Positions 16,765 to 25,871 of a stretch of 64,000 bases of DNA are shown one piece after another. Positions within the stretch are counted from its first letter, which is position 1. Each line of letters opens with the position of its first letter. The stretch lies in contig JAFLCG010000009.1 in the NCBI GenBank assembly GCA_017303635.1, forward strand, positions 62,001 through 126,000, read 5' to 3'. Position numbers and translations under genes: made by a program. A model generated the notes under the pieces. That model was given only the letters and a program-made list of their open reading frames with translations, had not been told where the DNA came from and did not search any database. Origin of the DNA: Anaerolineae bacterium. GTDB lineage: Bacteria; Chloroflexota; Anaerolineae; Aggregatilineales; Phototrophicaceae.

Positions 16765-18852
16765 ATGCTGGTACGTGTGATCCGTCTAGTAGATAAAACC
16801 GGAAATGCTGTTCTCAAGCTCGTATTAGCAGAGACCAGCTTACTGGCCCAAGGACTGCACGTTTTTGTAAGCACTATCGGACGAATAGTCACAATTGTGC
16901 TATATGTGGTAGGCCGCCCTGTTTGGTGGCTTTTCCAACAGCTATGGAAATCTGTCAATCGAACCGCCCGTACTGCAGCACAACAATCCAGCAAAACCGC
17001 TACTCAGACCATCCGAAGCGGAATGGCACGCAGAGCCGCGCGCGCAGAGATTCAAGCATCTGTCACAGAAGATCCCTTGCGTGTACAGAACCGCATTTTG
17101 AGTGCAGGTTTTGTGGTCTTACTCATGATCTTAGGCGGAGTCGTATTGTGGGCAACCCGCCCGCAAACCACATCTCCGCAAGTTAATCCAGGCACTTCAC
17201 CATTACTCGCCAGCACAGATGATTCGACTATCCCGGACACCGTAGCACTAAGTACACAAGTCCCCACAGCTACGCCGCTACCCAATGTGTTGCAGGCACG
17301 CGGGAGTATCGCTTACGTAGTACGTGAGCGCGGTCAGGATGACTTGTGGGCCATCAATATTGGTTCGCCAAATCCAATACGAATAACCAATAGTCCTTCA
17401 GACGAGCGCGATCCATCCTGGTCCCCAGATGGGCGGCGTTTAGCTTATGCTTCCCGCCAAGATGGTAACTGGGAACTTTATGTTTATGATTTACCAAGTG
17501 GGCAGACGGTTCGACTGACCTATGAGCTGTCATTTCAAGGTGCACCACGCTGGAGCCCTGACACCGCATCCCCATATTTGGTATATGAAAGCTATCAAGG
17601 GGAAAACCTTGATATTTATCTGGTCCCAGCTGATGGATCCCAGGCTCCATTACGAGTCACCGATCATCCCGCGCCAGATTTCTCCCCTTCCTGGTCGCCC
17701 GGTGGAAGAAGTATAGCCTTCGTATCATGGAGAGATGGAAATCAAGACATTTTCCTATTCTCACTAGATGATCCCCGGGACAGCGCCTCAGTCAACCTGA
17801 CTCAAACACCGGGACTAGATGAAAACTATCCAGCATGGTCACCGGATGGTCGATTACTTGCCTATAGCGCGGTAGATCAAGGTATAGAAAAAGTATTTGT
17901 GCTCGCAGCCAATGAGCCAGGAGCAAGTCCACAGGTTATCGCACGGGGACGCGCACCATCCTGGTCACCTGATGGCACCAGTCTGATCTATGCAGTCGAT
18001 TCAGTGGGGGGTACCCAACTTGTAGCTACGCCCTATCAACAGACTGGCATATCGACTCTGGTTATTGGCACAAACTTTGCCGCAAGCAATCCGGTTTGGT
18101 CAGGGCAACCCCTTCCGGCTGCGTTAGTCACTAGCGGTGGACTGGCTTCAGGTGTACCACAGGCTCTCTTTATTGAGCAAGAGGCTCGACAATCTGATGG
18201 CCTCTATCGCTTGGGAGCGCTTGAAAGTGTAGAAGCACCCATCCCGAATTTAAGTGACCGTGTCAACGATTCGTTCAATGCCTTACGCCGCCGAACCAAC
18301 CAAGTTGCCGCCTGGGACTTTCTCGGTCGGTTAGAAGACGCATTCTGGCGAATTGATCGACCAGTACAGCCAGGAGAAGAGCGACGTAACTGGTTAATGA
18401 CCGGTAGAGCATTTGCGATCGATCGACAACTCATCCGAGGATTTCCACCACAGGTTGAAGTCGTGAAAGAAGATGGAGAACTTGATACTCGGTGGCGCAT
18501 TTATGTAAGAGTCAATGAAGACTCACAAGATGGCCAATTCGGAGAGCCATTGAGACGTATGCCATGGGACTTCCTGAGCAGAGAGTCCGGCGATTTGGAC
18601 GCTTACAACGCAGGAGGGCGTCTACGCAATCAGGTGCCAACTGGCTATTACATCGATTTCACTCGACTGGCACTCGATTATGGTTGGGAAAGTATTCCAA
18701 CCGGAACTGACTGGCGCGCTAATCAGTTCAGCATCAATTATTGGCTCTTCCGTGCAGCCACCGACCTAACATGGGAACAAGCCATGCTTGAACTCTACAC
18801 ACGTGACCAGTTAGGCGGATTTGTGGCTACTCCAACTCCGCAACCCGGATGA
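16765..18852 (+). CDS. Membrane-anchored TolB-like beta-propeller protein
   Basis: About 695 residues. The N-terminal 120 residues are amphipathic and basic with a hydrophobic stretch near VTIVLYVVGRPVWWLF, followed by a clear membrane segment (GFVVLLMILGGVVLW). A Pro/Thr linker leads to a PD40/TolB propeller, recognised by repeated DPSWSPDGRRLAYAS-like blades (APRWSPD, SPSWSPGG, YPAWSPDG, APSWSPDG). The last 230 residues match nothing I know. The C-terminal domain contains conserved-looking aromatic stretches and ends near PTPQPG. The propeller is expected outside the membrane, and its ligand is unknown. I chose ATG 16765, with AGGA 6 bases upstream; GTG 16711 is open but lacks a binding site. 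The M23 peptidase gene follows after 10 bases. Confidence 0.8.
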   Translation: MLVRVIRLVDKTGNAVLKLVLAETSLLAQGLHVFVSTIGRIVTIVLYVVGRPVWWLFQQLWKSVNRTARTAAQQSSKTATQTIRSGMARRAARAEIQASVTEDPLRVQNRILSAGFVVLLMILGGVVLWATRPQTTSPQVNPGTSPLLASTDDSTIPDTVALSTQVPTATPLPNVLQARGSIAYVVRERGQDDLWAINIGSPNPIRITNSPSDERDPSWSPDGRRLAYASRQDGNWELYVYDLPSGQTVRLTYELSFQGAPRWSPDTASPYLVYESYQGENLDIYLVPADGSQAPLRVTDHPAPDFSPSWSPGGRSIAFVSWRDGNQDIFLFSLDDPRDSASVNLTQTPGLDENYPAWSPDGRLLAYSAVDQGIEKVFVLAANEPGASPQVIARGRAPSWSPDGTSLIYAVDSVGGTQLVATPYQQTGISTLVIGTNFAASNPVWSGQPLPAALVTSGGLASGVPQALFIEQEARQSDGLYRLGALESVEAPIPNLSDRVNDSFNALRRRTNQVAAWDFLGRLEDAFWRIDRPVQPGEERRNWLMTGRAFAIDRQLIRGFPPQVEVVKEDGELDTRWRIYVRVNEDSQDGQFGEPLRRMPWDFLSRESGDLDAYNAGGRLRNQVPTGYYIDFTRLALDYGWESIPTGTDWRANQFSINYWLFRAATDLTWEQAMLELYTRDQLGGFVATPTPQPG

Positions 18853-18862
18853 GTACTAAAGT

Positions 18863-20119
18863 ATGATGCGTATTTTTTCGAGCGTTCCTGTTTTCATGAT
18901 TCTCACGGCCGTAGTCGGATTATTTGGCGCAGCAGTATGGTTGAATGCTCAGTCCGCACCGAGCATTTCCACGATCATTCCAACTGAAGTTATCCCAACT
19001 GATGATCCACAGGCCTGGCAAAGAATATTGCGTGAAGGATTCGGAAGTAATAGCACGCCACTCCCCACCATTGCCCTTCCACAAGAAACGTTTGCCCCGC
19101 CCACCTTAGTTCCGTCTGACAGCAATCAGGTCCCGATTGGGCCTGCTCAAACGGGTAATGACCAACGACCAACACTCAATCCGGCCTCAACACCTACTCT
19201 GGCCAATCCAAGTACCCTAATTGCGAGCAATGCCATACCAGTAGTTACTGAACAATTTGTAACGCGTCCACCATCCGAATGGCAGCCACCGGCATTAGTC
19301 CCTCCAGTATCGCGTGATCCCCTGGGCCGTGACCATTACTGGCTGGCTCGCCCAGTTGATTCAAGTGCGCGCAACTTCGAGATATATGATTATCCGTACG
19401 GTTCTGATGGGCCACCGCAGCAGACACCCTGGCGTATCCATCACGGCATTGATATGCCAAATCCAATCGGCCAGACGGTACGGTCAGCAGGCTCAGGCGT
19501 AGTACTGTGGGCTGGGCCGGATTTCCAGAATACCTTCAGTTATGGCAATGTAGTATTTATCCAACATGATTTCGGTTATCGAGGTCAACCGATCTACACC
19601 CTTTATGCCCATCTCTCAGCCGTACTCGTCACGCAAGGATCAATTGTCAATATCGATGATCCAATCGGTTTGATTGGCAATACAGGGCGTGTAAGTGGCC
19701 CACATGTTCACTTTGAGGTTCGCGTGGGTGGTGACCGATATGGCGACACGTACAATCCAGTATTATGGATGGTGCCCTATGTGGGTCATGGCACAATCGC
19801 AGGCTTAGTGACCAATGCAAGAGGTACGCCATTACAAGATCAGACGATTACCATTCGTGATCGACGAAATGGTCTGGTAGTACGTTCCACAACCAGCTAT
19901 ATCTATCTGGATAATGCGTCAGATGTGAATTCAGATCCCTTGTGGCAGGAAAACTTTGCCAGCGGGGATATTCCAGTTGGACGCTACGAAGTCATTACAA
20001 CCATTGACGGTCTACGGGTTTCCCGTATTGTAGATGTGATTGAAGGCGTAACCAGTTTTGTGGAGTTGACGCCGCTCGAAGCCGCAACAGCGCAACCAGA
20101 AGCAACAACAGTACCCTAG
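18863..20119 (+). CDS. Membrane-anchored M23 (LytM) peptidase-fold protein
   Basis: 418 residues. An N-terminal signal anchor (SSVPVFMILTAVVGLFG) is followed by a Pro/Thr-rich linker of about 110 residues. The M23 domain spans roughly 185-300: HHGIDMPNPIGQ supplies the first His and Asp, IYTLYAHLS the general base region, and GPHVHFEVRVGG the HxH pair, so all zinc ligands are present. These enzymes cut glycyl peptide crosslinks in peptidoglycan or regulate amidases. A C-terminal beta domain of about 90 residues (AGLVTNARGTPLQDQTI) resembles an SD-repeat or carboxypeptidase-regulatory fold. It is likely in one operon with the propeller gene upstream. Confidence 0.9.
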   Translation: MMRIFSSVPVFMILTAVVGLFGAAVWLNAQSAPSISTIIPTEVIPTDDPQAWQRILREGFGSNSTPLPTIALPQETFAPPTLVPSDSNQVPIGPAQTGNDQRPTLNPASTPTLANPSTLIASNAIPVVTEQFVTRPPSEWQPPALVPPVSRDPLGRDHYWLARPVDSSARNFEIYDYPYGSDGPPQQTPWRIHHGIDMPNPIGQTVRSAGSGVVLWAGPDFQNTFSYGNVVFIQHDFGYRGQPIYTLYAHLSAVLVTQGSIVNIDDPIGLIGNTGRVSGPHVHFEVRVGGDRYGDTYNPVLWMVPYVGHGTIAGLVTNARGTPLQDQTITIRDRRNGLVVRSTTSYIYLDNASDVNSDPLWQENFASGDIPVGRYEVITTIDGLRVSRIVDVIEGVTSFVELTPLEAATAQPEATTVP

Positions 20120-20210
20120 CCATCAGGAAATCGATGGTTTCAGAAGCTTCCATTTGCGTGATGATGATCTACACTGATTAACGTTATATAGGCTAACAGA
20201 AAGGGCGATT

Positions 20211-22292
20211 ATGGCCTTCTGGAAAAAGCAACCTGCACTCCGTGGCATGTCGATACTGATCTTGATTATGCTAGCGACTCTAGCGCCAATCAGTGCACAA
20301 GATACAGCGCCATCGTCAGATACAACGCGAAACTTGCAGTCTGGCTTAAGTGTGAGCGACACACTGGATGAGGCAAATGCGGCCAGAGTATATACTTACA
20401 CTGCGCAAACCGCTGAGCAAATCCAGATTGAGGTTACATCTGATACGAATCTGGTGGCACTAGTTACAGACGGCGCTGCTAACACGATTGTGTCACAAAC
20501 CAACATCGTGGATGCTTTCGATGTCCAGTTACCGATTGCCGGGACCTACTACCTAACCATCTTTAGCGCAGCAGGCATTCCAGAAAGTGAAATTGATTTC
20601 AGTATTCTCATCACTCTGGAATCGGGATCTGTCGCCACATTCCAGGAGCCTGCACAGCTCATCACCCAGACAGGGATCCAAATGAGCCTGGCATGGGACT
20701 CAATTGCCAATCTTGATCTCGAAATTCGTGATTCGGTTGGAGGTAGTCTGCGGTTTGCAACCCCATCAGTTGCCAGTGGTGGTGCATTCGGTATCAATCA
20801 AAACAGTGTCTGTGCAAATCAAACGACCAATCCAGTCGAACAAGCGACCTGGCCAGCAGGTGCAGTTCCAACAGGTAGCTATGAATTGCTCGTCTATTAC
20901 CAACCACTACAGGACTGCCCCACCAGTGATCCTGCAAATTTGACACTTTCTGCAACTGTTGATGGGCAAGCCATTGAGACTATTGAAGGTAGTATTGCCC
21001 CCGGCCAAGTCTTCCTGGCAAGTGTCACTATTGGCGAAGATGGCACTATCACCACAGGCGCTAGTGGTATTAAGGTTGACCCGCCAACAGCGACTGGCAT
21101 TGATATATCAACCGCCAATCCATTAGCACTGGGCACGGCGGTCAATGGAAGTATCACGCGGAGCCAGACCGCAGAAATCTACCGTTTCACAGGTCAGGCA
21201 AATGACGTTATCACCCTTAGTATGGACGCCACTGGTGGTAACCTCGATACCCTTCTCATGATTTTGGATCCAAATGGCAATATCGTTGGAACAAATGATG
21301 ACCGCGCCAACGGAATCACCAATGCACAAATCCAAAACCTTACGCTGATTGTTCCTGGAGAATATACCGTCATTGCCACTCGGTATGGACAGTCATTAGG
21401 GGGTACTGAAGGAACATACGCACTATTACTAGAATCCCAGACGGTGACACAGACTGCCAGCAATGAAGTCCTGGCAACCCTGAGCAATCTGCCGCGCGGT
21501 TCAGTCGCAGTTAGCCTCCAATGGAGCACTAACGCTGATATTCAATTGCTGGTGCGTGATCCACAGGGAAACACCTTGTTCAATGATCGCACCTCTGTTG
21601 CCAGTGGTGGACAGTTGATCTCTAACGGGAATCTAAATTGTACTGTCGCGCAAGGTAGCCCCCTACTTTATGCATACTGGCCAGAAGGACGCTTGCAGGC
21701 TGGGGCATATGAAATTGAAGTTCAGTATCGCAACCAGTGCAATGACAATAGACCGGTACGGGTCACTTTGAATGTGATTGCTGGCGGTACTAACGTCATC
21801 AGCACAACCACACAGGACATGCTGTTTCAAGAACGCTATGTTAGTAGCTTCTTCGTAGATACAGCGGGAGTCATTACTGCGGGTGACGGTGGATTGTTTG
21901 GCACTGTGGTACGTCCGGATGCCTCTGGTTTCCTACCACAAGTCAACGCAACCTCAGACAGCATACCAACCATTAGCTTCAATCAAACGATCAACGGAAG
22001 TATTCGACTTGATCGGCGGGCGGAATTCTACGGTTTTGATGGGGAAGCTGGCCAAGTAGTTAGCGTTCAGATGCAGCGTGTCAGCGGCACACTTGACCCC
22101 GTCCTATTCCTGATTAGCCCCAATGGCATCCAAGTTACTCAAAATGATGATGCCACTGGCGATACACGTGACGCACTGATTAATCAATTTGCCTTGCCAG
22201 AGACAGGCCGATACATTATCATAGCCACACACTTTGGTGGGCAATTTGGGGTAACAGCCGGGGATTACACCCTTGGCCTCAGACCGAGCTAG
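20211..22292 (+). CDS. Secreted protein with tandem PPC-type domains
   Basis: 693 residues with a Sec signal peptide (GMSILILIMLATLAPISAQD). The mature part alternates two kinds of beta domain. Three segments (about 45-135, 310-395 and 595-690) look like bacterial pre-peptidase C-terminal domains: AEIYRFTGQANDVI, LDTLLMILDPNG, NDD and GEYTVIATRYG. Between them lie two copies of another unit (about 145-240 and 410-505) with matching LAWDSIANLDLEIRD / LQWSTNADIQLLVRD, SVASGG and two Cys each. The internal duplication is obvious. No catalytic domain is present, so it is likely an adhesive or structural surface protein. Start ATG 20211 has AAGGGCG upstream. Confidence 0.8.
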   Translation: MAFWKKQPALRGMSILILIMLATLAPISAQDTAPSSDTTRNLQSGLSVSDTLDEANAARVYTYTAQTAEQIQIEVTSDTNLVALVTDGAANTIVSQTNIVDAFDVQLPIAGTYYLTIFSAAGIPESEIDFSILITLESGSVATFQEPAQLITQTGIQMSLAWDSIANLDLEIRDSVGGSLRFATPSVASGGAFGINQNSVCANQTTNPVEQATWPAGAVPTGSYELLVYYQPLQDCPTSDPANLTLSATVDGQAIETIEGSIAPGQVFLASVTIGEDGTITTGASGIKVDPPTATGIDISTANPLALGTAVNGSITRSQTAEIYRFTGQANDVITLSMDATGGNLDTLLMILDPNGNIVGTNDDRANGITNAQIQNLTLIVPGEYTVIATRYGQSLGGTEGTYALLLESQTVTQTASNEVLATLSNLPRGSVAVSLQWSTNADIQLLVRDPQGNTLFNDRTSVASGGQLISNGNLNCTVAQGSPLLYAYWPEGRLQAGAYEIEVQYRNQCNDNRPVRVTLNVIAGGTNVISTTTQDMLFQERYVSSFFVDTAGVITAGDGGLFGTVVRPDASGFLPQVNATSDSIPTISFNQTINGSIRLDRRAEFYGFDGEAGQVVSVQMQRVSGTLDPVLFLISPNGIQVTQNDDATGDTRDALINQFALPETGRYIIIATHFGGQFGVTAGDYTLGLRPS

Positions 22293-22304
22293 TTGAAAGT
22301 ACAA

Positions 22305-22335
22305 AGAGAAGCCGACAGGTCAAATCGGCTTCTCT
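22305..22335 (+). terminator. Hairpin after the PPC-domain gene
   Basis: An 11-bp perfect stem (AGAGAAGCCGA) with a 9-base loop, 13 bases after the stop of the PPC-domain gene. There is no T run, so it may be a weak terminator or a processing signal before the lipoprotein gene. Confidence 0.55.
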
Positions 22336-22372
22336 CATCCACTAACACCCACCACTAATTAGGAACAGCTTG

Positions 22373-23071
22373 ATGAAGAACCGCCTAGGCATTACCGGAT
22401 TACTCGCTCTCATCCTGGTTATAGCAGCATGTGTGCCAACACCCAATCTCCGCAATGAAAAGCTGTTGAACGACGATTTCCTGGTTTCACCACCAGAAAA
22501 CTGCGATGCACCATGCTGGCGAGGAATTACCCCGGGCGTGACTGAGTGGGCTGAAGCCATCACCATCCTGGAAGATGATTCGACACTCAATGACCCTCAA
22601 GTACAAAATCTGGAAGACGGTCAACCTGCAGTTGGCGCACTGTGGAAAATGATCGATGGTGAAGACTGTTGTCAAATGGTCAGCGAAGATGGCGAAACTG
22701 TGAGTTTTATTGTACTCCAGTTGTCCCCTAACCATACTTTGGGAGAGCTTATCGAAGCGAGGGGCGAACCAGCATATGTTATCGGATCGCCAGGTGTCGA
22801 AGATCAGGCACTCATAAATATTCTCTATCCAGATAGTGGATTAATCGTAGGTGTTTTCGTGGCTGGCGAACAAGCGGGTTCATTAAGCGCCAGCAGCGAG
22901 ATCGTGGTGGCTTATCTACTAACGCCTGATCGAATGGACTTAATTGTCAATACAAGCAATTTGTATGGATGGAAAGGCTACGGGCCGTTCAACATCTATG
23001 CACCAGAGGCCACCGAAGCCGATTTCATCGTGACGCCTAGTATCACCTTAACCGCACCACCACCCGCATAA
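22373..23071 (+). CDS. Lipoprotein of unknown function
   Basis: 232 residues. A lipoprotein signal peptide ends in the lipobox VIAAC, so the mature protein is lipid-anchored outside the membrane. The mature part has Cys pairs near the start (ENCDAPCWRGITPG, EDCCQM) and no motif that I can name. The CWxGxxPGxT region is typical of a family of short Chloroflexota lipoproteins of unknown role, which is my recollection and not a search result. I chose ATG 22373, with AGGA 9 bases upstream, over the TTG one codon earlier. It lies between the PPC protein and the S1 protein. Confidence 0.75.
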   Translation: MKNRLGITGLLALILVIAACVPTPNLRNEKLLNDDFLVSPPENCDAPCWRGITPGVTEWAEAITILEDDSTLNDPQVQNLEDGQPAVGALWKMIDGEDCCQMVSEDGETVSFIVLQLSPNHTLGELIEARGEPAYVIGSPGVEDQALINILYPDSGLIVGVFVAGEQAGSLSASSEIVVAYLLTPDRMDLIVNTSNLYGWKGYGPFNIYAPEATEADFIVTPSITLTAPPPA

Positions 23072-23134
23072 TTGTGGCTAGGCTAGTATCATCTTTAGTG
23101 AGTATGAGTTTTCAAGAGGAGCCAAGTCAGTCCT

Positions 23135-23848
23135 ATGACCGATGAAGTAAAGCAAAGCGCGCCGGTTTCAATCACTGAACTTGCGCCCCGTATGGAACTT
23201 CAGGGCAAAGTTAAGCGTATTGAACTGTATGGTGCGTTCGTGGACATTGGCGTCGGGACTGATGCTCTGCTCCACATATCCCAATTAGGCAAGCCAAACG
23301 TTAAGAACGTGAGCGATGTCCTCAAAGTAGATGACACCATTGCAGCATATGTACTCAAGGTGGATGCTACCGCAGGGCGAGTCGCCCTTTCGATGGTTTT
23401 GCCTCCAGAACATAGCTGGGATGCTATACGTGAAGGTGCACAGGTCACCGGGAAAGTAGTCCGCGTTGAGAGCTATGGTGCATTCGTCGATATAGGCGCA
23501 GAACGACCAGCGATGGTGCATGTTTCTGAGTTGTCGGACAATTATGTTAAGTCTGCGGCTGATATCGTCCAAGTGGGACAAGAAGTTACTGGGCACATCA
23601 TTAAGATCGACCGTAAAGCGCGGAAGATTGACATGAGCCTAAAAACTCCGGTCGAAGACATCGTTTACGAGCCTGAAACTATCGATGAAGGACCAGCACC
23701 GACAGCCTTCGAAATGGCTTTCCGCGTGATGTCTGATGAAGAAGGTGGCAGTCGACGCGATAAACAACGTAAGCGCAACGACCGTGACCGCCGCAGACGC
23801 GAACAAGATGACATCATCGAGCGAACTCTACGTAGTCACTCGAGCTAG
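23135..23848 (+). CDS. Two-S1-domain RNA-binding protein
   Basis: 237 residues. Two S1 OB-fold domains are seen: residues 25-90 (GKVKRIELYGAFVDIGVGTDALLHISQL) and 105-175 (GKVVRVESYGAFVDIG, then MVHVSEL). A basic, low-complexity tail (about 205-230, rich in Arg, Lys and Asp) follows. It resembles a shortened ribosomal protein S1 or general stress protein 13-type factor that binds mRNA or ribosomes. The start is ATG 23135 behind AAGAGGAG. The gene ends in a strong terminator hairpin. Confidence 0.9.
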   Translation: MTDEVKQSAPVSITELAPRMELQGKVKRIELYGAFVDIGVGTDALLHISQLGKPNVKNVSDVLKVDDTIAAYVLKVDATAGRVALSMVLPPEHSWDAIREGAQVTGKVVRVESYGAFVDIGAERPAMVHVSELSDNYVKSAADIVQVGQEVTGHIIKIDRKARKIDMSLKTPVEDIVYEPETIDEGPAPTAFEMAFRVMSDEEGGSRRDKQRKRNDRDRRRREQDDIIERTLRSHSS

Positions 23849-23851
23849 TAA

Positions 23852-23889
23852 GCAAAACAAAAGGGAGCAAATGCTCCCTTTTGTTTTGC
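23852..23889. terminator. Bidirectional Rho-independent terminator
   Basis: A 17-bp perfect stem with loop AAAT. The core GGGAGCAAATGCTCCC is flanked by A-rich and T-rich arms (CTTTTGTTTTGC). It separates the plus-strand S1 gene from the minus-strand VKOR gene and can serve both. Confidence 0.85.
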
Positions 23890-23907
23890 CAGATCCTACT
23901 CACCTAG

Positions 23908-24399
23908 CTAGACTGACTGAAATTGAGCCTTCCACAACCGAATACTTGCGACGATGAAGAAGAGTGTCATGATGGTCTCATGAGCGAGGCACCATGGGCA
24001 CAAAGCCTGGAGAATTGCAACCTGGACATAGACCAAAAACACCGAATACAAGAAGGCAAACAGTGCAACACCAAATACGAGGATGACGCTGTATTCCTGC
24101 AGGAACGGAAGGCGATCCTCAAGCACCAACAACAAACCCAACAATAGGTAGGTTGCCAACCCCAGCCAAGCAATGGGGATTCCGAACAGGCGCGAATAAG
24201 CGCTATTCTGCACAGTTTCGCAATCGAATGCCCCGCCCGCCACACAAGCCATCGGCACATCAGTCAGTTTGACGTAACTCAGGTACACTGTGACGACGAG
24301 ACCTAATGCAATCAAAATGAGGCCAACAAGTCGCAGCGAAATACGTGTCTGAGGGGCACCAGCAGAAGATGATTCCGGTGCTGTTTGCAGGGTTGCCAT
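23908..24399 (-). CDS. Vitamin K epoxide reductase family protein (VKOR)
   Basis: 163 residues with four or five membrane helices. VKOR proteins reoxidise a thioredoxin-like partner and pass electrons to quinone, driving disulfide formation in exported proteins. The loop Cys52 and Cys60 (CVAGGAFDCETV), the Ser/Tyr motif NSAYSRLFGIP, and the redox CxxC Cys134-Cys137 (LCPWCLAHE) are all present. There is no fused thioredoxin domain, so the partner must be elsewhere. I chose ATG 24399 over a TTG at 24411. Confidence 0.92.
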   Translation of the reverse strand: MATLQTAPESSSAGAPQTRISLRLVGLILIALGLVVTVYLSYVKLTDVPMACVAGGAFDCETVQNSAYSRLFGIPIAWLGLATYLLLGLLLVLEDRLPFLQEYSVILVFGVALFAFLYSVFLVYVQVAILQALCPWCLAHETIMTLFFIVASIRLWKAQFQSV

Positions 24400-24491
24400 T
24401 GAGTATTCCAACCTTTCTTGAGGTGAACAACTTATCCAGACCAGTGTAAATCATGTCACTACAGGGGTCTAGCTACACTCACAATTGGTCG

Positions 24492-25736
24492 TCAGAATGT
24501 GCGAAGTTTACGTACAGATAGTTGTGTTCCGGCAGGCACAAACTTGACATCTTCAGGAACAACGAGCAATCCATCAGCCTTTACCATAGAAGTTAATGCA
24601 CCAGAACTCTGCGTACCCGTCAAATGGGCGATATATTCCCCATCTGTATGTATCAGGCGGACACGTAGATAACTACGACGTCCATCAGAATAAATATCTT
24701 CGCCAGTAGTCGCCATTATAGTTGGAACATCCAGAGATCGACCAGCAAGTCTGCAAATTGCCGGACGAACAAATAAATCAAAAGTGACCATCGCAGAAAC
24801 GGGATTACCAGGCAATCCGAAATATGGAACTTCCCCTACTCTACCATAAGCCAGAGGTTTTCCTGGGCGAACATTGATCTTCCAGAAATCAACTCGACCC
24901 AGTCCATTTATCACCGTTCGAACCACATCAAAAGCCCCTACAGAAACGCCCGCTGAGCTAATGATTATGTCAGGGTCATGCTCGAGTGCGGACAAAAAAG
25001 CTGCTCGAACATCAGACACTGTATCCCTTGCAATCGGTAATCGAACACAGGTTCCGCCATATGATTCTACTAAAGCCGCTAAAGCATAACTGTTGCTATC
25101 GTATATTTGACCGCGTTGCAGTTGGTCATGAATATCGACCAGTTCATCGCCTGTCGACACGATAGCCACTCTGGGGCGACGGTACACTAACAAGCGTCCT
25201 CTTCCGATTGAAGCGAGAACGCCTATTTCTTCAGCGCGAAGGACTGTATCGGCACTGATCACGACTTGACCAATCTGAATATCCTCACCAATGAGCCGAA
25301 TATTGTCACCCCGTCGCGCAGCTTGTTTCAAAGCTACCGATTCTGGCAGGGTCTCTTGAGCATTTATCGTCCAAAAAGCATCTGTCAACTCAACTGGTAT
25401 GACAGCATTTGCACCATCCGGTATGGGGGCACCTGTCATAATGCGCGCAACGGTTCCTGGAGAAAGTGATTTCTCCGGAAAAGTTCCAGCAGGAATATCC
25501 ATACTTATCGGTAAACTTAGTGGAAACTCAGTTTGTGCGCTAGTCGTCTCTTCGGCCCGTACCGCAAAACCATCCATGCTGGCATTTGCAAAAGCTGGAA
25601 TATTGACAGGAGAGACAATATCAGACGACAACACGCGACCTAGCGCTTCATCTAGAGTAATTTCCTCCGGCGACAGCGGTTGGAAATCCTTCAACATTCT
25701 TTCAAGAGCCGTATCAACTGAAAGCAAATTACTCAC
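24492..25736 (-). CDS. moeA: Molybdopterin molybdenumtransferase
   Basis: 414 residues. MoeA inserts molybdate into adenylated molybdopterin, the last step of molybdenum cofactor synthesis. Family motifs are PAFANASMDGFAV, ARIMTGAPIPDGANAVIP, STGDELVD, GQIYDSNSYALAAL, SAGVSVGAFD and YFGLPGNPVSA. The start is GTG 25736, four bases behind a strong GGAGGGG. It is separated from the moaC-moaDE pair by 12 kb. A promoter is not obvious in the 135 bases between it and the divergent rel gene. Confidence 0.94.
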   Translation of the reverse strand: MSNLLSVDTALERMLKDFQPLSPEEITLDEALGRVLSSDIVSPVNIPAFANASMDGFAVRAEETTSAQTEFPLSLPISMDIPAGTFPEKSLSPGTVARIMTGAPIPDGANAVIPVELTDAFWTINAQETLPESVALKQAARRGDNIRLIGEDIQIGQVVISADTVLRAEEIGVLASIGRGRLLVYRRPRVAIVSTGDELVDIHDQLQRGQIYDSNSYALAALVESYGGTCVRLPIARDTVSDVRAAFLSALEHDPDIIISSAGVSVGAFDVVRTVINGLGRVDFWKINVRPGKPLAYGRVGEVPYFGLPGNPVSAMVTFDLFVRPAICRLAGRSLDVPTIMATTGEDIYSDGRRSYLRVRLIHTDGEYIAHLTGTQSSGALTSMVKADGLLVVPEDVKFVPAGTQLSVRKLRTF

Positions 25737-25805
25737 TCAACCCCTCCACAACAGTTATGACTAGTCGGATGCAGCTAAACTCAGCCTAGAGTTGGAAAAA
25801 TGTAT

Positions 25806-25811
25806 TATAAT
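25806..25811 (+). promoter_or_regulatory. Candidate -10 element for the rel gene
   Basis: A perfect TATAAT 60 bases before the Rel start, within the moeA/rel divergent region. No good -35 sits at 16-18 bases, so this is only a partial promoter call. Confidence 0.35.
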
Positions 25812-25871
25812 TCGACTCATCACGATAGCGGTTCTACCCATAAGCTTAACAAATAAGAAGCTAACCACTAG

